From JBMOKT01 sp049323895 (lineage in GTDB: Bacteria; Bacillota; Peptococcia; Peptococcales; BICA1-8), in contig JBMOKT010000039.1 of the NCBI GenBank assembly GCA_049323895.1, positions 124,001-188,000 on the forward strand: a stretch of 64,000 nucleotides of DNA, in the 5' to 3' direction. Under the pieces are notes generated by a model. The model had not been told where the DNA came from. It was given only the letters and a program-made list of their open reading frames with translations, and searched no databases. Of this stretch, positions 50,942 to 59,451 are shown piece after piece. How positions within the stretch are numbered: the first letter of the stretch is position 1; each line of letters begins with the position of its first letter. The position numbers and the translations under genes were made by a program.

Positions 50942-51350
50942 ACTTGAGGCTCTTGTCCAAAAATGTTTGGATGCAGAAAAAATTGATCCTGGGGCAGAAG
51001 TAAGTTTGGTTTTTGTAGATGATGAGGAGATCAGGGATTTAAACAAGACTTACCGCCGGAAGGATGTCCCTACTGATGTCCTCTCCTTTGCTATGCAGGA
51101 AGAAGGAGAGGGCGAGATAAACATATTAGATGGTGAAGAAGAAATACTCTTGGGAGACATCGTGATATCCCTAGAGACAGCCCAGAGGCAGGCCCAGGAA
51201 TATAACCACAGTTTTGAAAGGGAAGTTGCATTCCTTATGGTACATGGTTTGCTCCACTTGCTGGGCTATGACCATTTAAATGAAAGTGATACTCAAAAGA
51301 TGCGCCAAAAAGAAGAGGAATTATTAACTGGAGCGGGTTTAACAAGGTAG
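50880..51350 (+). CDS. ybeY: endoribonuclease YbeY
   Basis: Zinc endoribonuclease for 16S rRNA 3'-end maturation and 70S quality control, 156 residues. The zinc motif HGLLHLLGYDH (H3XH5XH) lies near the C terminus, preceded by VPTDVLSFA. The ATG at 50880 is chosen because AAAGGTG lies 6 nt upstream; a GTG at 50871 is also in frame. The start lies inside pgpH (62-nt overlap), so the two are tightly coupled. Confidence 0.95.
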   Translation: MPLIITNQQEKIQIPLQLESELEALVQKCLDAEKIDPGAEVSLVFVDDEEIRDLNKTYRRKDVPTDVLSFAMQEEGEGEINILDGEEEILLGDIVISLETAQRQAQEYNHSFEREVAFLMVHGLLHLLGYDHLNESDTQKMRQKEEELLTGAGLTR

Positions 51351-51358
51351 GAGTCTGT

Positions 51359-51733
51359 ATGGTAAAAAAACTTTCTTTTAGGAGAAATATCAAATATGCA
51401 TACGCGGGTATAAAGTATTGTATCCTCAATGAACCCCATATGCGTATTCATTTATTAGCGTCCCTTCTATCCATTCTATTAGGTTATATTTTAGAGATTT
51501 CTTTAATAGAGTGGATTTTAATTTTGTTGGCAATTTGTCTGGTCCTTGTTTTGGAAATAGTAAATACAGCGGTTGAAAGTATTGTTGATATGTATACTAA
51601 AGAATTTCATCCTTTAGCCAAAACAGCCAAAGATCTGGCTGCAGGAGCTGTATTGACGGCCGCCCTTTGTGCTTTAATCGTTGGGGCGGTTATTTTTCTT
51701 CCTAAGATAATAGTAATTATTTTGTACTTATAA
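51359..51733 (+). CDS. dgkA: diacylglycerol/undecaprenol kinase
   Basis: Small membrane kinase of the DgkA family, 124 residues with three helices. The active-site pattern EIVNTAVESIVDM (about 62-74) is complete, as is the N-terminal FRRNIKYAYAG. Gram-positive members phosphorylate undecaprenol (UdpK). ATG after GGTAGGAG, 8 nt after ybeY. Confidence 0.93.
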   Translation: MVKKLSFRRNIKYAYAGIKYCILNEPHMRIHLLASLLSILLGYILEISLIEWILILLAICLVLVLEIVNTAVESIVDMYTKEFHPLAKTAKDLAAGAVLTAALCALIVGAVIFLPKIIVIILYL

Positions 51734-51773
51734 GAAAGTATAGTATAGATTAATTTAAAGGAGTGTTTATTTT

Positions 51774-53036
51774 TTGGATATAAATACTACTGTACAAGGC
51801 ATCTTTCTTTTTCTACTCCTAATCTTATCCGCATTTTTTTCTTCAATTGAGACTGCCATGTTTTCCTTAAACAAGGTACGAATAATGAACACTGCTGAAG
51901 GGGGAAATAAGGCGGCTAAATTAATCATGGAGATGTTAGAAGAGCCAAATAGGCTAATTGCCACAATATTAATCGGCAATAATATCGTGAATATTGGTGC
52001 ATCAGCTCTGGCAACCTCTCTAGCAATAGAACTTTTTGGCAGTAAAGGCGTTGGTATTGCTACCGGGGTTATGACCTTTTTAGTTTTGGTATTTGGTGAA
52101 GTGACGCCTAAAACCTTTGCAGCCCAAAATGCAGAGAAATGGGCAATGTCAACTATTAAGATTATCAAGTTTTTAAGCTTTGTTTTCCTCCCTATCATTA
52201 AAGTTATGGGAGTAATAACCAACTTTTTAATTAAAATTACCGGCAGTACGGAAGACAAGGACCCCTTTATAACCGAAGATGAATTAAAGCTATTGGTAAA
52301 TGTAGGACAGGAGGAAGGCTTAATTGCCGAGAGTGAGCGGGAAATGATCAATAGTATATTTGAGTTTGATGATACCTTAGTAAGAGAAATTATGACTCCC
52401 CGAATTGATATTATTGCTATAGATGCAGAACAATCATTCTCTCAAGTGGTTATTACTGCTATAGATGCAGGTCACTCCCGGATACCGGTTTTTGAGGAAA
52501 CTATTGATAATATAATAGGAATAATTTATGCTAAAGACCTGTTAAAGACAATTAACAAGGATTTTACCAACATAGAAATTAGAAAGTTGATGCGTCCGGC
52601 ATATTACATACCAGAAAGCAAAAAAGTCCGTGATTTACTTGCCGAGCTTAGGCAGGCTAAGGTTCATATGGCTATTGTACTTGATGAATATGGAGGAACT
52701 GCGGGTTTAGTTACTATTGAAGATGTAATCGAAGAGATTATTGGTGACATCCAAGATGAATTTGATATTGAAGAGGAGTCTATTGTAATGCTCTCCGATG
52801 GTGCCATCCTTGCCGATGCCCGTGCTTCTATTTATGATATAAATGACTCTTTAAACATAGACCTCCCTGATGATGAGTTTGAAACAATAAGCGGTCTCGT
52901 TTTTCATCTTTTGGGACATGTTCCTAAAGAAGGAGAAGAGATATCTCTGGGGAATATTAGAATTATGGTAGAAAAAACATTAGGCAGAAGAGTAGATAAG
53001 GTTCGTGTATGGGTGGAGAAGGATGCTCCATCCTAG
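51774..53036 (+). CDS. CNNM/HlyC-CorC family membrane protein
   Basis: 420 residues: DUF21 (CNNM) membrane domain (about 1-185), two CBS domains (about 205-330, with MTPRIDIIAID and VLDEYGGTAGLVTIEDVIEEI), and a C-terminal CorC_HlyC domain (about 345-420, DLPDDEFETISGLVFHLLG). Such proteins (B. subtilis YhdP, MpfA) are Mg2+ exporters or resistance factors, annotated historically as hemolysins. TTG start after AAAGGAG. The DUF502 gene follows 15 nt later. Confidence 0.93.
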   Translation: MDINTTVQGIFLFLLLILSAFFSSIETAMFSLNKVRIMNTAEGGNKAAKLIMEMLEEPNRLIATILIGNNIVNIGASALATSLAIELFGSKGVGIATGVMTFLVLVFGEVTPKTFAAQNAEKWAMSTIKIIKFLSFVFLPIIKVMGVITNFLIKITGSTEDKDPFITEDELKLLVNVGQEEGLIAESEREMINSIFEFDDTLVREIMTPRIDIIAIDAEQSFSQVVITAIDAGHSRIPVFEETIDNIIGIIYAKDLLKTINKDFTNIEIRKLMRPAYYIPESKKVRDLLAELRQAKVHMAIVLDEYGGTAGLVTIEDVIEEIIGDIQDEFDIEEESIVMLSDGAILADARASIYDINDSLNIDLPDDEFETISGLVFHLLGHVPKEGEEISLGNIRIMVEKTLGRRVDKVRVWVEKDAPS

Positions 53037-53051
53037 GAAGGAGGAGTTGTT

Positions 53052-53684
53052 TTGCTTAAAAAGATGCAGGCATATTTTTTGACAGGTTTAGCAGTATTGC
53101 TGCCGACAGTAATCAGTATCTATGTTTTTCTTATTATTTTCAACTTTATCGACAGGTTGTTTTTGGGGAAACTTCCCTTTGCTAAATACATACCTGGATT
53201 AAACCATTTAAATTCCTGGGCCCATAGTTTTCCTGGGATAGGCTTTCTTACAACAATTATTTTCATTCTTTTGATAGGTATGCTTGCAAAAAACATACTT
53301 GGTAAAAGGCTGATACATTATTTTGACCGCTTAATGCTTTCTTTACCAGTGGTAAAGTCCATTTACCATGCGGTAAAGCAAATTGTTGAAGCTTTTATGC
53401 ACCAAGGAAAAGATGCTTTTCAAAAGGTAGTTCTAATCCAGTATCCACGTAAAGGATTATATGCTTTAGCTTTTGTTACCGGGACATCTAAAGGAGAGAT
53501 TCAAGCAAAGACAGAGAGTGAGATGGTTAACATTTTTCTTCCTACTACACCTAATCCAACCTCCGGTTTTTTGCTTTTAGTACCGAAAGAAGATTTGATA
53601 CCTTTAGAAATGTCTGTAGAAGAAGGAATCAAACTGATAATTTCCGGAGGTGTAGTAGTTCCGCCCTTCCAAGGTGAAAAATAG
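53052..53684 (+). CDS. DUF502 membrane protein
   Basis: 210 residues; two membrane helices (about 7-30 and 60-85) and a soluble C-terminal part with DRLMLSLPVVKSIYHAVKQIVEAF and FLPTTPNPTSGFLLLVP, the signature of the DUF502 family. The function is not known. TTG start after GGAGGAG; the next gene's ribosome site overlaps its stop. Confidence 0.92.
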   Translation: MLKKMQAYFLTGLAVLLPTVISIYVFLIIFNFIDRLFLGKLPFAKYIPGLNHLNSWAHSFPGIGFLTTIIFILLIGMLAKNILGKRLIHYFDRLMLSLPVVKSIYHAVKQIVEAFMHQGKDAFQKVVLIQYPRKGLYALAFVTGTSKGEIQAKTESEMVNIFLPTTPNPTSGFLLLVPKEDLIPLEMSVEEGIKLIISGGVVVPPFQGEK

Positions 53685-53695
53685 GAGGAATGAAA

Positions 53696-54730
53696 ATGTG
53701 GCTCAAGAGTAAGTTGATAATTGTTATCCTGGTTTTGATTGGCTTCGGTGCCGGTGCTGCCGGTTTTATGTACATAGGCAACCTGATGCAACCCCATCAA
53801 CAACAGATCATAAAAGAGGAGGAACCACAGGTGGAGGTGCCCCCGACTCCTAAAACAGATAATATGGAAGTTGATGAGGAATGGCTGGAACTTCCAAGGG
53901 AAAGAAACCTGGTTGTTATTATTGACAATGATGTCAGAACCAGACCCCAGGCGGGCTTAGCTCAAGGAGACCTGGTTTATGAAATTCCCATCGAAGGTGG
54001 AACAACCCGTTTTATGGCGATTTTTTCCCGCTTTAATGCAGATTTAATTGGTCCTATCAGAAGTGCTCGTGACTATACTATCGAAATAGCTCAGGAGTAT
54101 GACCCGGTTTTTGTTCATGCTGGCGGTAGTCCCCAAGCCTTTGCTTTATTTGATAAAATAGGCAACTTGAATGGACTAGAGGGCGGGGTAGACCGTGCCT
54201 TTTGGCGGACAAATGGTATTGAGCCTCCTTTTAACTTATTTTCAGACTCCAAAACCTTAAGGCGCGTTTCCAAGCAGGAAGGATTCCGTGAAGAAGGTAA
54301 GCTCCATGACTTTAAATATCTTGAGCCTGGACAAGAATTCTCAGATTCTAAGGCGGAAAAGATTACTATAGATTACGGGCATAGTGATTACAGAGGGGAA
54401 TTCCTCTATGACAAGGGTTTGCAAAAATATTTGCGCTTTACCGGTGGTGTCAAACATTGGGATAGAAATGGTGAGCAGCTTAAGGTCAAAAATATTATTC
54501 TGCAAAAAGTAAATACTAAAATTATAGACAGTGAAGGCAGACTGAGTTTGGAGATATTTGGCAGAGGTATGGCTGTATTTTTCTCTGAGGGTCAGGTAGT
54601 ACAGGGATACTGGGAGAAAAAGGCTGGAGGGGTAACTAAGTATTATAAAGCTGAAGGAGAAGAGGTAGCCCTAAACGAAGGCAATACATGGATTTGTATC
54701 ATTCCCCATAATGTGAGTGTGGTCTATTAG
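53696..54730 (+). CDS. DUF3048 (YerB-like) lipid/membrane-anchored protein
   Basis: 344 residues from the ATG at 53696 (GGAGG 7 nt upstream; the ATG at 53690 is too close). N-terminal membrane anchor (about 6-28) without a lipobox Cys, then the DUF3048 domain: VIIDNDVRTRPQAGLAQGDLVYEIPIEGGTTRFMAIFS split across about 62-100, GPIRSARDYT, FWRTNG and the C-terminal HNVSVVY. Homologous to YerB of B. subtilis; role unknown, perhaps envelope-related. Confidence 0.9.
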   Translation: MWLKSKLIIVILVLIGFGAGAAGFMYIGNLMQPHQQQIIKEEEPQVEVPPTPKTDNMEVDEEWLELPRERNLVVIIDNDVRTRPQAGLAQGDLVYEIPIEGGTTRFMAIFSRFNADLIGPIRSARDYTIEIAQEYDPVFVHAGGSPQAFALFDKIGNLNGLEGGVDRAFWRTNGIEPPFNLFSDSKTLRRVSKQEGFREEGKLHDFKYLEPGQEFSDSKAEKITIDYGHSDYRGEFLYDKGLQKYLRFTGGVKHWDRNGEQLKVKNIILQKVNTKIIDSEGRLSLEIFGRGMAVFFSEGQVVQGYWEKKAGGVTKYYKAEGEEVALNEGNTWICIIPHNVSVVY

Positions 54731-54747
54731 TATAGAAGGAGGCAAAT

Positions 54748-55158
54748 ATGATTGATTATGATATGCTGGTAAAAAAGGCTGCAGAGGCAAAGGAAAAAGC
54801 CTACGCACCTTATTCAAAGTTCCGGGTGGGAGCTGCCGTGCTTACAACTGATGGACAAATTTTTACCGGCTGTAATATTGAAAATGCAAGTTACAGCTTA
54901 ACCAATTGCGGTGAAAGAACAGCGGTCTTTAAGGCTGTTTCAGAGGGAAAGAAAACCTTTAAGGCTATTGCTATTTCGACTGATACCCAAGAGATAACTT
55001 CTCCCTGTGGACCTTGCCGCCAGGTCTTAATTGAGTTTGGCAGGGACATAGAAGTAATAATGGCAAATGTAAAAGGGGAATATAAGATTTGCAAAGCAGA
55101 GGAACTGTTGCCTTTTGCCTTTGGTCCTGAAAAACTGGAAGAGGAGCGTGTAATATGA
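54748..55158 (+). CDS. cdd: cytidine deaminase
   Basis: Zinc enzyme that deaminates cytidine and deoxycytidine, 136 residues. Zn-site Cys and Glu in TGCNIENASYSLTNCGERTA (Cys53, Glu55 region, then Glu67) and SPCGPCRQVL (two Cys). ATG after GGAGGCAA. Its stop overlaps the era start as in ATGA, so they are coupled; cdd-era order as in B. subtilis. Confidence 0.96.
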   Translation: MIDYDMLVKKAAEAKEKAYAPYSKFRVGAAVLTTDGQIFTGCNIENASYSLTNCGERTAVFKAVSEGKKTFKAIAISTDTQEITSPCGPCRQVLIEFGRDIEVIMANVKGEYKICKAEELLPFAFGPEKLEEERVI

Positions 55159-56039
55159 GGTCTGGCTTTGTCGCCATTATTGGCAGACCCAATGCCGGTA
55201 AGTCAACTTTGCTAAATCAAATCCTTGACCGTAAGGTAGCCATCGTTTCCGATAAGCCCCAAACCACACGGAACAGAATTTCAGGTATACTTACCCAGGA
55301 GGATGCCCAGATTATTTTTTTAGATACTCCTGGTATACACAAGCCTAAACACAAGCTGGGAGAGTATATGGTAAATACAGCCCAGGGAACACTTTCTGAT
55401 GTGGATTTGGTTTATTATATGGTAGATGCAAGTACTGTTTTTGGTTCTGGTGAACAATATATCTTAGATCTATTAAAAGATTCAAATGCGCCTGTTTTTT
55501 TACTCTTGAACAAAACCGACTTAATAAAGCCTCCGGAAATCCTGGCGATAATTAACCAATGGCAAGCCAGGGGTGATTTTAAGGAGGTATTTCCTTTATC
55601 CGCATTAAAAGGGGTTAATGTAGAAAGGCTTTTAGAAAAAACTATTGAATATTTACCTGAAGGACCACAGTATTACCCAGAGGATGCCGTTACAGACCAG
55701 CCTGAAAAAATTGTAATTGCCGAGTTGATCAGAGAAAAAATATTAAGGCTGACAAGAGAGGAAATACCCCACAGTGTGGCCGTGGAAATAGAAATGATGG
55801 AAACCAGGGCTAATGGTGATGTTTACATTGGGGCAACTATTTTAGTAGAGAGGACCTCACAGAAGGGTATTATTATTGGCAAAAAAGGTGAGCTCCTCAA
55901 AAAAATAGGTATGGACGCCAGAAGAGATATTGAATTTTTACTGGGTAATAAAATATTTCTGGAACTGTGGGTAAAAGTAAAAGAGGATTGGCGCAACAGG
56001 GAAAATATACTTCGCAGCCTGGGATTTGAAAAAGAGTAG
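55155..56039 (+). CDS. era: GTPase Era
   Basis: Ribosome-assembly GTPase that binds the 3' end of 16S rRNA. 294 residues: G1 GRPNAGKST (about 10-18), switch regions with RNRISGI and DTPGIH, G4 NKTD, and a C-terminal KH domain with GIIIGKKGELLKKIG. Start ATG overlaps the cdd stop. In B. subtilis recO follows; here it does not. Confidence 0.97.
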   Translation: MRSGFVAIIGRPNAGKSTLLNQILDRKVAIVSDKPQTTRNRISGILTQEDAQIIFLDTPGIHKPKHKLGEYMVNTAQGTLSDVDLVYYMVDASTVFGSGEQYILDLLKDSNAPVFLLLNKTDLIKPPEILAIINQWQARGDFKEVFPLSALKGVNVERLLEKTIEYLPEGPQYYPEDAVTDQPEKIVIAELIREKILRLTREEIPHSVAVEIEMMETRANGDVYIGATILVERTSQKGIIIGKKGELLKKIGMDARRDIEFLLGNKIFLELWVKVKEDWRNRENILRSLGFEKE

Positions 56040-56123
56040 GAACATTACAACTAAAAGTTAATATGATATTGAGGAAGTATTTCATATTGACACTATATGT
56101 CGGAATTGATAAAGTCAAATAGA

Positions 56124-56149
56124 GGAAAACCTGGCTAACCAGGTTTTCC
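56124..56149 (+). terminator. terminator after era
   Basis: GGAAAACCTGG (56124-56134), loop CTAA, CCAGGTTTTCC (56139-56149): an 11-bp perfect stem. T run only within the 3' arm. Confidence 0.65.
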
Positions 56150-56290
56150 GTGGCTACAGTGGCTACAGACCCTACAGTAGCTGCAGAAAATAAAAATTAG
56201 TGAAAAGTGAAAGAGTGGAACAGTAAAAACTCGAAGATTTCGCTACGCTAGATTCCACTTTGTTAGATTACAACAAAGAAATTTACAACA

Positions 56291-56393
56291 TGCAACGTTT
56301 GTGTCAGACGCAATAGATAAACCATTAAGTATGTCAGACGCTTAATGTTGACCTTTGAGCATGTCAGACGCAAAATTTTAACCCCTAAGTAAA
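56291..56393. repeat. 30-nt-period GTCAGACGC repeat, locus 2
   Basis: GTCAGACGC at 56303-56311, 56333-56341 and 56363-56371, exact 30-nt steps. The flanks TTTGTGTCAGACGCAATAGA and CATTAAGTATGTCAGACGCT match locus 1 at 29591 in most positions. Followed by the CTAGCCACT-type repeat. Confidence 0.75.
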
Positions 56394-56394
56394 T

Positions 56395-56426
56395 CTAGCA
56401 ACTAACAACTAGCCACTAGACCCAAA
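56395..56426. repeat. CTAGCCACT-type dispersed repeat
   Basis: TCTAGCAACTAACAACTAGC, then CACTAGACCCAAAAGTA. It is close to the copy at 38768-38797, which has the same AACAACTAGCCACT and GACCCAAAA words. Confidence 0.65.
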
Positions 56427-56466
56427 AGTATAACCAAGAAGTAATTAAAAAGCTGAGGTGAAAATT

Positions 56467-56538
56467 GTGGAAGGCAACCCGCGAAGTAGCAAATTTAATA
56501 TTATGACATTAGAGAGGGGGGCCTGCATCCACTGGTAA
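56467..56538 (+). CDS. possible leader peptide of mgtE
   Basis: GTG at 56467, preceded by GAGGTG (56455-56460) at 6-nt spacing, opens a 23-codon frame ending with ...GACIHW and TAA (56536-56538). Its end lies 20 nt before the mgtE ATG. The sequence right after its stop, GCTCC (56539-56543), can pair with GGAGC (56553-56557) in the mgtE ribosome site, so a ribosome finishing the leader would free that site. No homologue is known to me; the coding call rests on the ribosome site and position only. Confidence 0.4.
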   Translation: MEGNPRSSKFNIMTLERGACIHW

Positions 56539-56558
56539 GCTCCCCGGAAGGAGGAGCC

Positions 56559-57917
56559 ATGAAAGAAAGAAACAACTATTTGCTTACTATTATTAGAGAA
56601 TTATTAGCTGCTAAAGATGAAAAGCATTTAAAGCAGTTTTTGGCTGATATTCATCCTGCAGATATTGCTGAAGTACTCAGTAATCTTGATATCAAGGAAG
56701 ATAAGCAATACTTACTCGCCCAGCTGGAATCGGAGCCGGCTGCTTTAGTACTTAATGAGTTGGATGCCGAAGAAGTTTCGGATTTATTGCAAGAGGTTTC
56801 TGTTGAAAGGGTATCGGAAATCCTTGATGAGATGTCTTTCGATGATGCTGCAGATTTTCTAGGCGAACTTTCAGATAATGATAAGGAAAAATTCCTGGAA
56901 TTATTTGAAGACCAAGATGCTGAAGATGTTCAAGAACTAATGGAGTACGATGAGGATACTGCCGGTGGTATAATGACTACGGAATATGTAGCAATTCCCG
57001 ACAGTATTACAGCTGCCAAAGCTATCGAGGTTCTCCGGGAAACAGCACCCGATGCAGAAACAGTTTACTATGTTTACGTAATAAATATGAAAAACCAACT
57101 TGTTGGAGTTATATCCCTTAGAGAATTGATAATAGCCAGCCCAGAAGCTTTAGTTCAAGATATAATGAGGAAAAAAATTATTAGTGTTAATGTTAAGGAA
57201 GACCAGGAGGAAGTCGCCAGGCTGGTTTCTAAATATGATTTTTTAGCTGTTCCTGTAGTAGATAATGAACAACATTTGATAGGTATAATTACCGTCGATG
57301 ATGTTATTGATGTAATCCATGAGGAGGCAACAGAGGATTTATACCGTTTGGCAGGGACCTATTCTGCTGAAGAGGATGAAACTTTAGCCAGGTTTACTAC
57401 AGCTCTTAAGTCCAGGTTCCCTTGGCTTTTAGTTACCATGTTAGGCGGATTGATGTCCGGTCAAGTTCTCAAGAGTTTTTCAGACCAGCTAAACACTGTA
57501 GTAGCCTTAGCTTTCTTCATTCCCTTACTAATAGGTATGGGAGGAAATGTTGGTACTCAATCTTCTACTGTAACTGTGCGTGGTATAGCAACTGGTCAGA
57601 TTAATACCGCAACGGTTATGCGAACAGTTTTAAGGGAATCTATGGTAGGGGTTTCTCTAGGTCTGGTTATGGGTTTAATAGTAGCTTTTGCTGCCTTCCT
57701 CTGGCAGGGTAATATTTTATTGGGTCTTGTGGTTGGGTTAACTATGTTGGCCAATATGTTTACTGCTGCTGCTATGGGTACAGCGGTTCCGATTATATTA
57801 AAAAGATTGGGAGTTGACCCTGCAACTGCTTCCGCCCCTTTTATCACAACTACTATAGATATTGTGGGGTTAATAATATATGCTACCTTGGCCACAATAT
57901 TGCTCGGACTCTTTTAA
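56559..57917 (+). CDS. mgtE: magnesium transporter MgtE
   Basis: Mg2+ channel/transporter, 452 residues: acidic N domain (about 20-130, with LHPADIAEVLSNLD-like repeats), two CBS domains (about 135-255), a connecting helix, and five membrane helices (about 285-450) with the pore signature GMGGNVGTQSSTVTVRG. Length normal. ATG after GGAGGAG. Its leader carries a possible regulatory peptide. Confidence 0.96.
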   Translation: MKERNNYLLTIIRELLAAKDEKHLKQFLADIHPADIAEVLSNLDIKEDKQYLLAQLESEPAALVLNELDAEEVSDLLQEVSVERVSEILDEMSFDDAADFLGELSDNDKEKFLELFEDQDAEDVQELMEYDEDTAGGIMTTEYVAIPDSITAAKAIEVLRETAPDAETVYYVYVINMKNQLVGVISLRELIIASPEALVQDIMRKKIISVNVKEDQEEVARLVSKYDFLAVPVVDNEQHLIGIITVDDVIDVIHEEATEDLYRLAGTYSAEEDETLARFTTALKSRFPWLLVTMLGGLMSGQVLKSFSDQLNTVVALAFFIPLLIGMGGNVGTQSSTVTVRGIATGQINTATVMRTVLRESMVGVSLGLVMGLIVAFAAFLWQGNILLGLVVGLTMLANMFTAAAMGTAVPIILKRLGVDPATASAPFITTTIDIVGLIIYATLATILLGLF

Positions 57918-57979
57918 AAAATAGACCACTATCACACTATCAAACTTGTATATTAATAAAAATATTGGAGGTGAAGGCT

Positions 57980-58681
57980 TTGGCGGGCTTTGAAATAGCC
58001 AAATTTATTGATCATACCCTTTTGAAGCCACAGGCTGCTGAATCAGATATTATCCAGTTATGTAAGGAAGCTAAGCAGTTTAAATTTGCTGCTGTTTGTG
58101 TTAACCCTTGTTATGTTAATCTTGCGGCCAAGCTGTTAACCGGTACTAGTGTAAGAATAGCCGTTGTAGTTGGTTTTCCCCTGGGTGCAGCTACCACAGA
58201 AACCAAGGTTTTTGAAGCCATTAAGGCTTTTGAGGACGGTGCCCATGAAGTAGATATGGTTATGAATGTGGGTGCACTAAAATCCGGCAGGGATGAATAT
58301 GTGCTGGCAGATATACAAGGTGTTGTTAATGAAGCGAAAAAACAAATCCCCAAAAAAATTGTCAAGGTAATAATTGAAACAAGCCTTCTTAACGGTGAAG
58401 AAAAGGAAAAGGCATGCAGATTATGCATTGAGGCAGGTGCCGACTTTGTTAAAACATCTACCGGTTTTAACGGTGGCGGAGCTACAATAGAAGATATTCA
58501 ACTAATGAAAAAAGTTGTAGGGGATAAAGGGTTAGTGAAAGCCTCTGGTGGAATAAGGGATTTGGAAAAGGCCATAGCTATGGTAAAAGCAGGTGCTGAC
58601 CGCATAGGCACCAGTTCTGGAGTAACCATAATGTCCAGTACTGGAACGGATTTAGGTGAATCCAACGATGACCAATACTAA
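57980..58681 (+). CDS. deoC: deoxyribose-phosphate aldolase
   Basis: Class I aldolase of deoxynucleoside breakdown, 233 residues from the TTG at 57980 (GGAGGTGA upstream; a TTG at 57965 overlaps that site). IDHTLLKPQA at the start, VVGFPLGA, EVDMVMNVGALKSG, and the Schiff-base Lys in FVKTSTGF, then KASGGIRDL. The C terminus overlaps the response regulator gene by 14 nt. cdd is also in this window, but in a different transcript. Confidence 0.95.
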   Translation: MAGFEIAKFIDHTLLKPQAAESDIIQLCKEAKQFKFAAVCVNPCYVNLAAKLLTGTSVRIAVVVGFPLGAATTETKVFEAIKAFEDGAHEVDMVMNVGALKSGRDEYVLADIQGVVNEAKKQIPKKIVKVIIETSLLNGEEKEKACRLCIEAGADFVKTSTGFNGGGATIEDIQLMKKVVGDKGLVKASGGIRDLEKAIAMVKAGADRIGTSSGVTIMSSTGTDLGESNDDQY

Positions 58682-59327
58682 TATCTCAATCTTAGTTGTT
58701 GAACCGGATTTTTTGGTGCGGAAAGGATTAATTAGCATCCTAAATCAAGCAGAAGGGTTAAAAGTAGTTGGTGAAGCACAGAATGCCCGGGAGGCCCTGG
58801 ATTTTATTAGGAAAAATAATGTAGACGTAGTAGTTACTGAACTCTGGATTAAGGATGAAAAGAATTCTTTAGTGGCAACAATAGGCAAGGAATTTCCCGG
58901 GAAAACGAAGATTGTCGTTTTAACGGCTTCCCAGGAAGCAAAGCACCTTTTTGATGCTATGCGTCTAGGCGCTCAAGGCTACTTATTAAAAAACCTAGAT
59001 CCGAAAATATGGCTTGAAGTTATCCATAGTGTTGCCAGGGAGGATGAGCCTTTAGCTTCCGGTGTTGCCTGTGATATCTTAAGGGAATTTGCGGAGCAGT
59101 TGACACACGAAAGTAATGAGAAGATTGATTCCTTAAGCCTGCGGGAAAAGGAAATACTTCATTTAGTAACTGTGGGTTTAACTAACCTGGAGATTGGGCA
59201 CAAGTTAAATATTTCAGCAAATACAGTGAAGAACCATATTAAACGGATAACGGATAAAATAGGTCTCACCAACAAGGCCCAGTTGGTAGCATTTGGGGTT
59301 AGACACGGGTTTACTGTTAAAAAATAA
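58668..59327 (+). CDS. NarL/LuxR-type regulator with an atypical receiver
   Basis: 219-residue response-regulator-like protein from the ATG at 58668 (AGGTGA 8 nt upstream). The receiver domain (about 5-118) has Glu58 (in VVVTELWI) where the phospho-acceptor Asp should be, and Glu12-Pro13 instead of the acidic Asp pair; the conserved Thr/Lys (VVLTAS, GYLLKN) remain. The C-terminal LuxR helix-turn-helix (about 150-215) is normal: LSLREKEILHLVTVGLTNLEI and NTVKNHIKRI. Overlap with deoC means translational coupling. There is no kinase gene nearby. Probably phosphorylation-independent. Confidence 0.88.
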   Translation: MTNTNISILVVEPDFLVRKGLISILNQAEGLKVVGEAQNAREALDFIRKNNVDVVVTELWIKDEKNSLVATIGKEFPGKTKIVVLTASQEAKHLFDAMRLGAQGYLLKNLDPKIWLEVIHSVAREDEPLASGVACDILREFAEQLTHESNEKIDSLSLREKEILHLVTVGLTNLEIGHKLNISANTVKNHIKRITDKIGLTNKAQLVAFGVRHGFTVKK

Positions 59328-59355
59328 TCTTTCTAAAATTTAAAGTGCTGGGAGG

Positions 59356-59386
59356 CATTATCAATTAGCCGTTATAATTGATAATG
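59356..59386 (+). promoter_or_regulatory. inverted repeat upstream of feoA
   Basis: CATTATCAATT (59356-59366) and AATTGATAATG (59376-59386), perfect 11-bp inverted repeat. The half-sites resemble Fur half-sites (ATTATCA / TGATAAT), but the spacing is longer than in a normal Fur box. It could be an operator or a hairpin. Confidence 0.4.
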
Positions 59387-59451
59387 AAAAACAATTATTA
59401 ATAGTAATAATATTTTCGGAATGATAATATTAATATAATACAGTTACCTAC

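Larger units (their letters stand above)
56040..56558. other. 519-nt gap between era and mgtE
   Basis: In order: a terminator hairpin (56124-56149), TGGCTACA direct repeats (56150-56185), a GTGAAAAGTGAAAGAGTGGA word that recurs inverted near 62180, the GTCAGACGC repeat array (56291-56393), a CTAGCCACT-type repeat (56395-56426), and a leader with a possible 23-residue peptide before mgtE (56467-56538). No M-box (Mg2+) riboswitch was recognised. Confidence 0.6.

Noticed and set aside
56426..56558. M-box magnesium riboswitch before mgtE
   Set aside because: None of the conserved M-box landmarks could be recognised; a leader peptide explains the region better.
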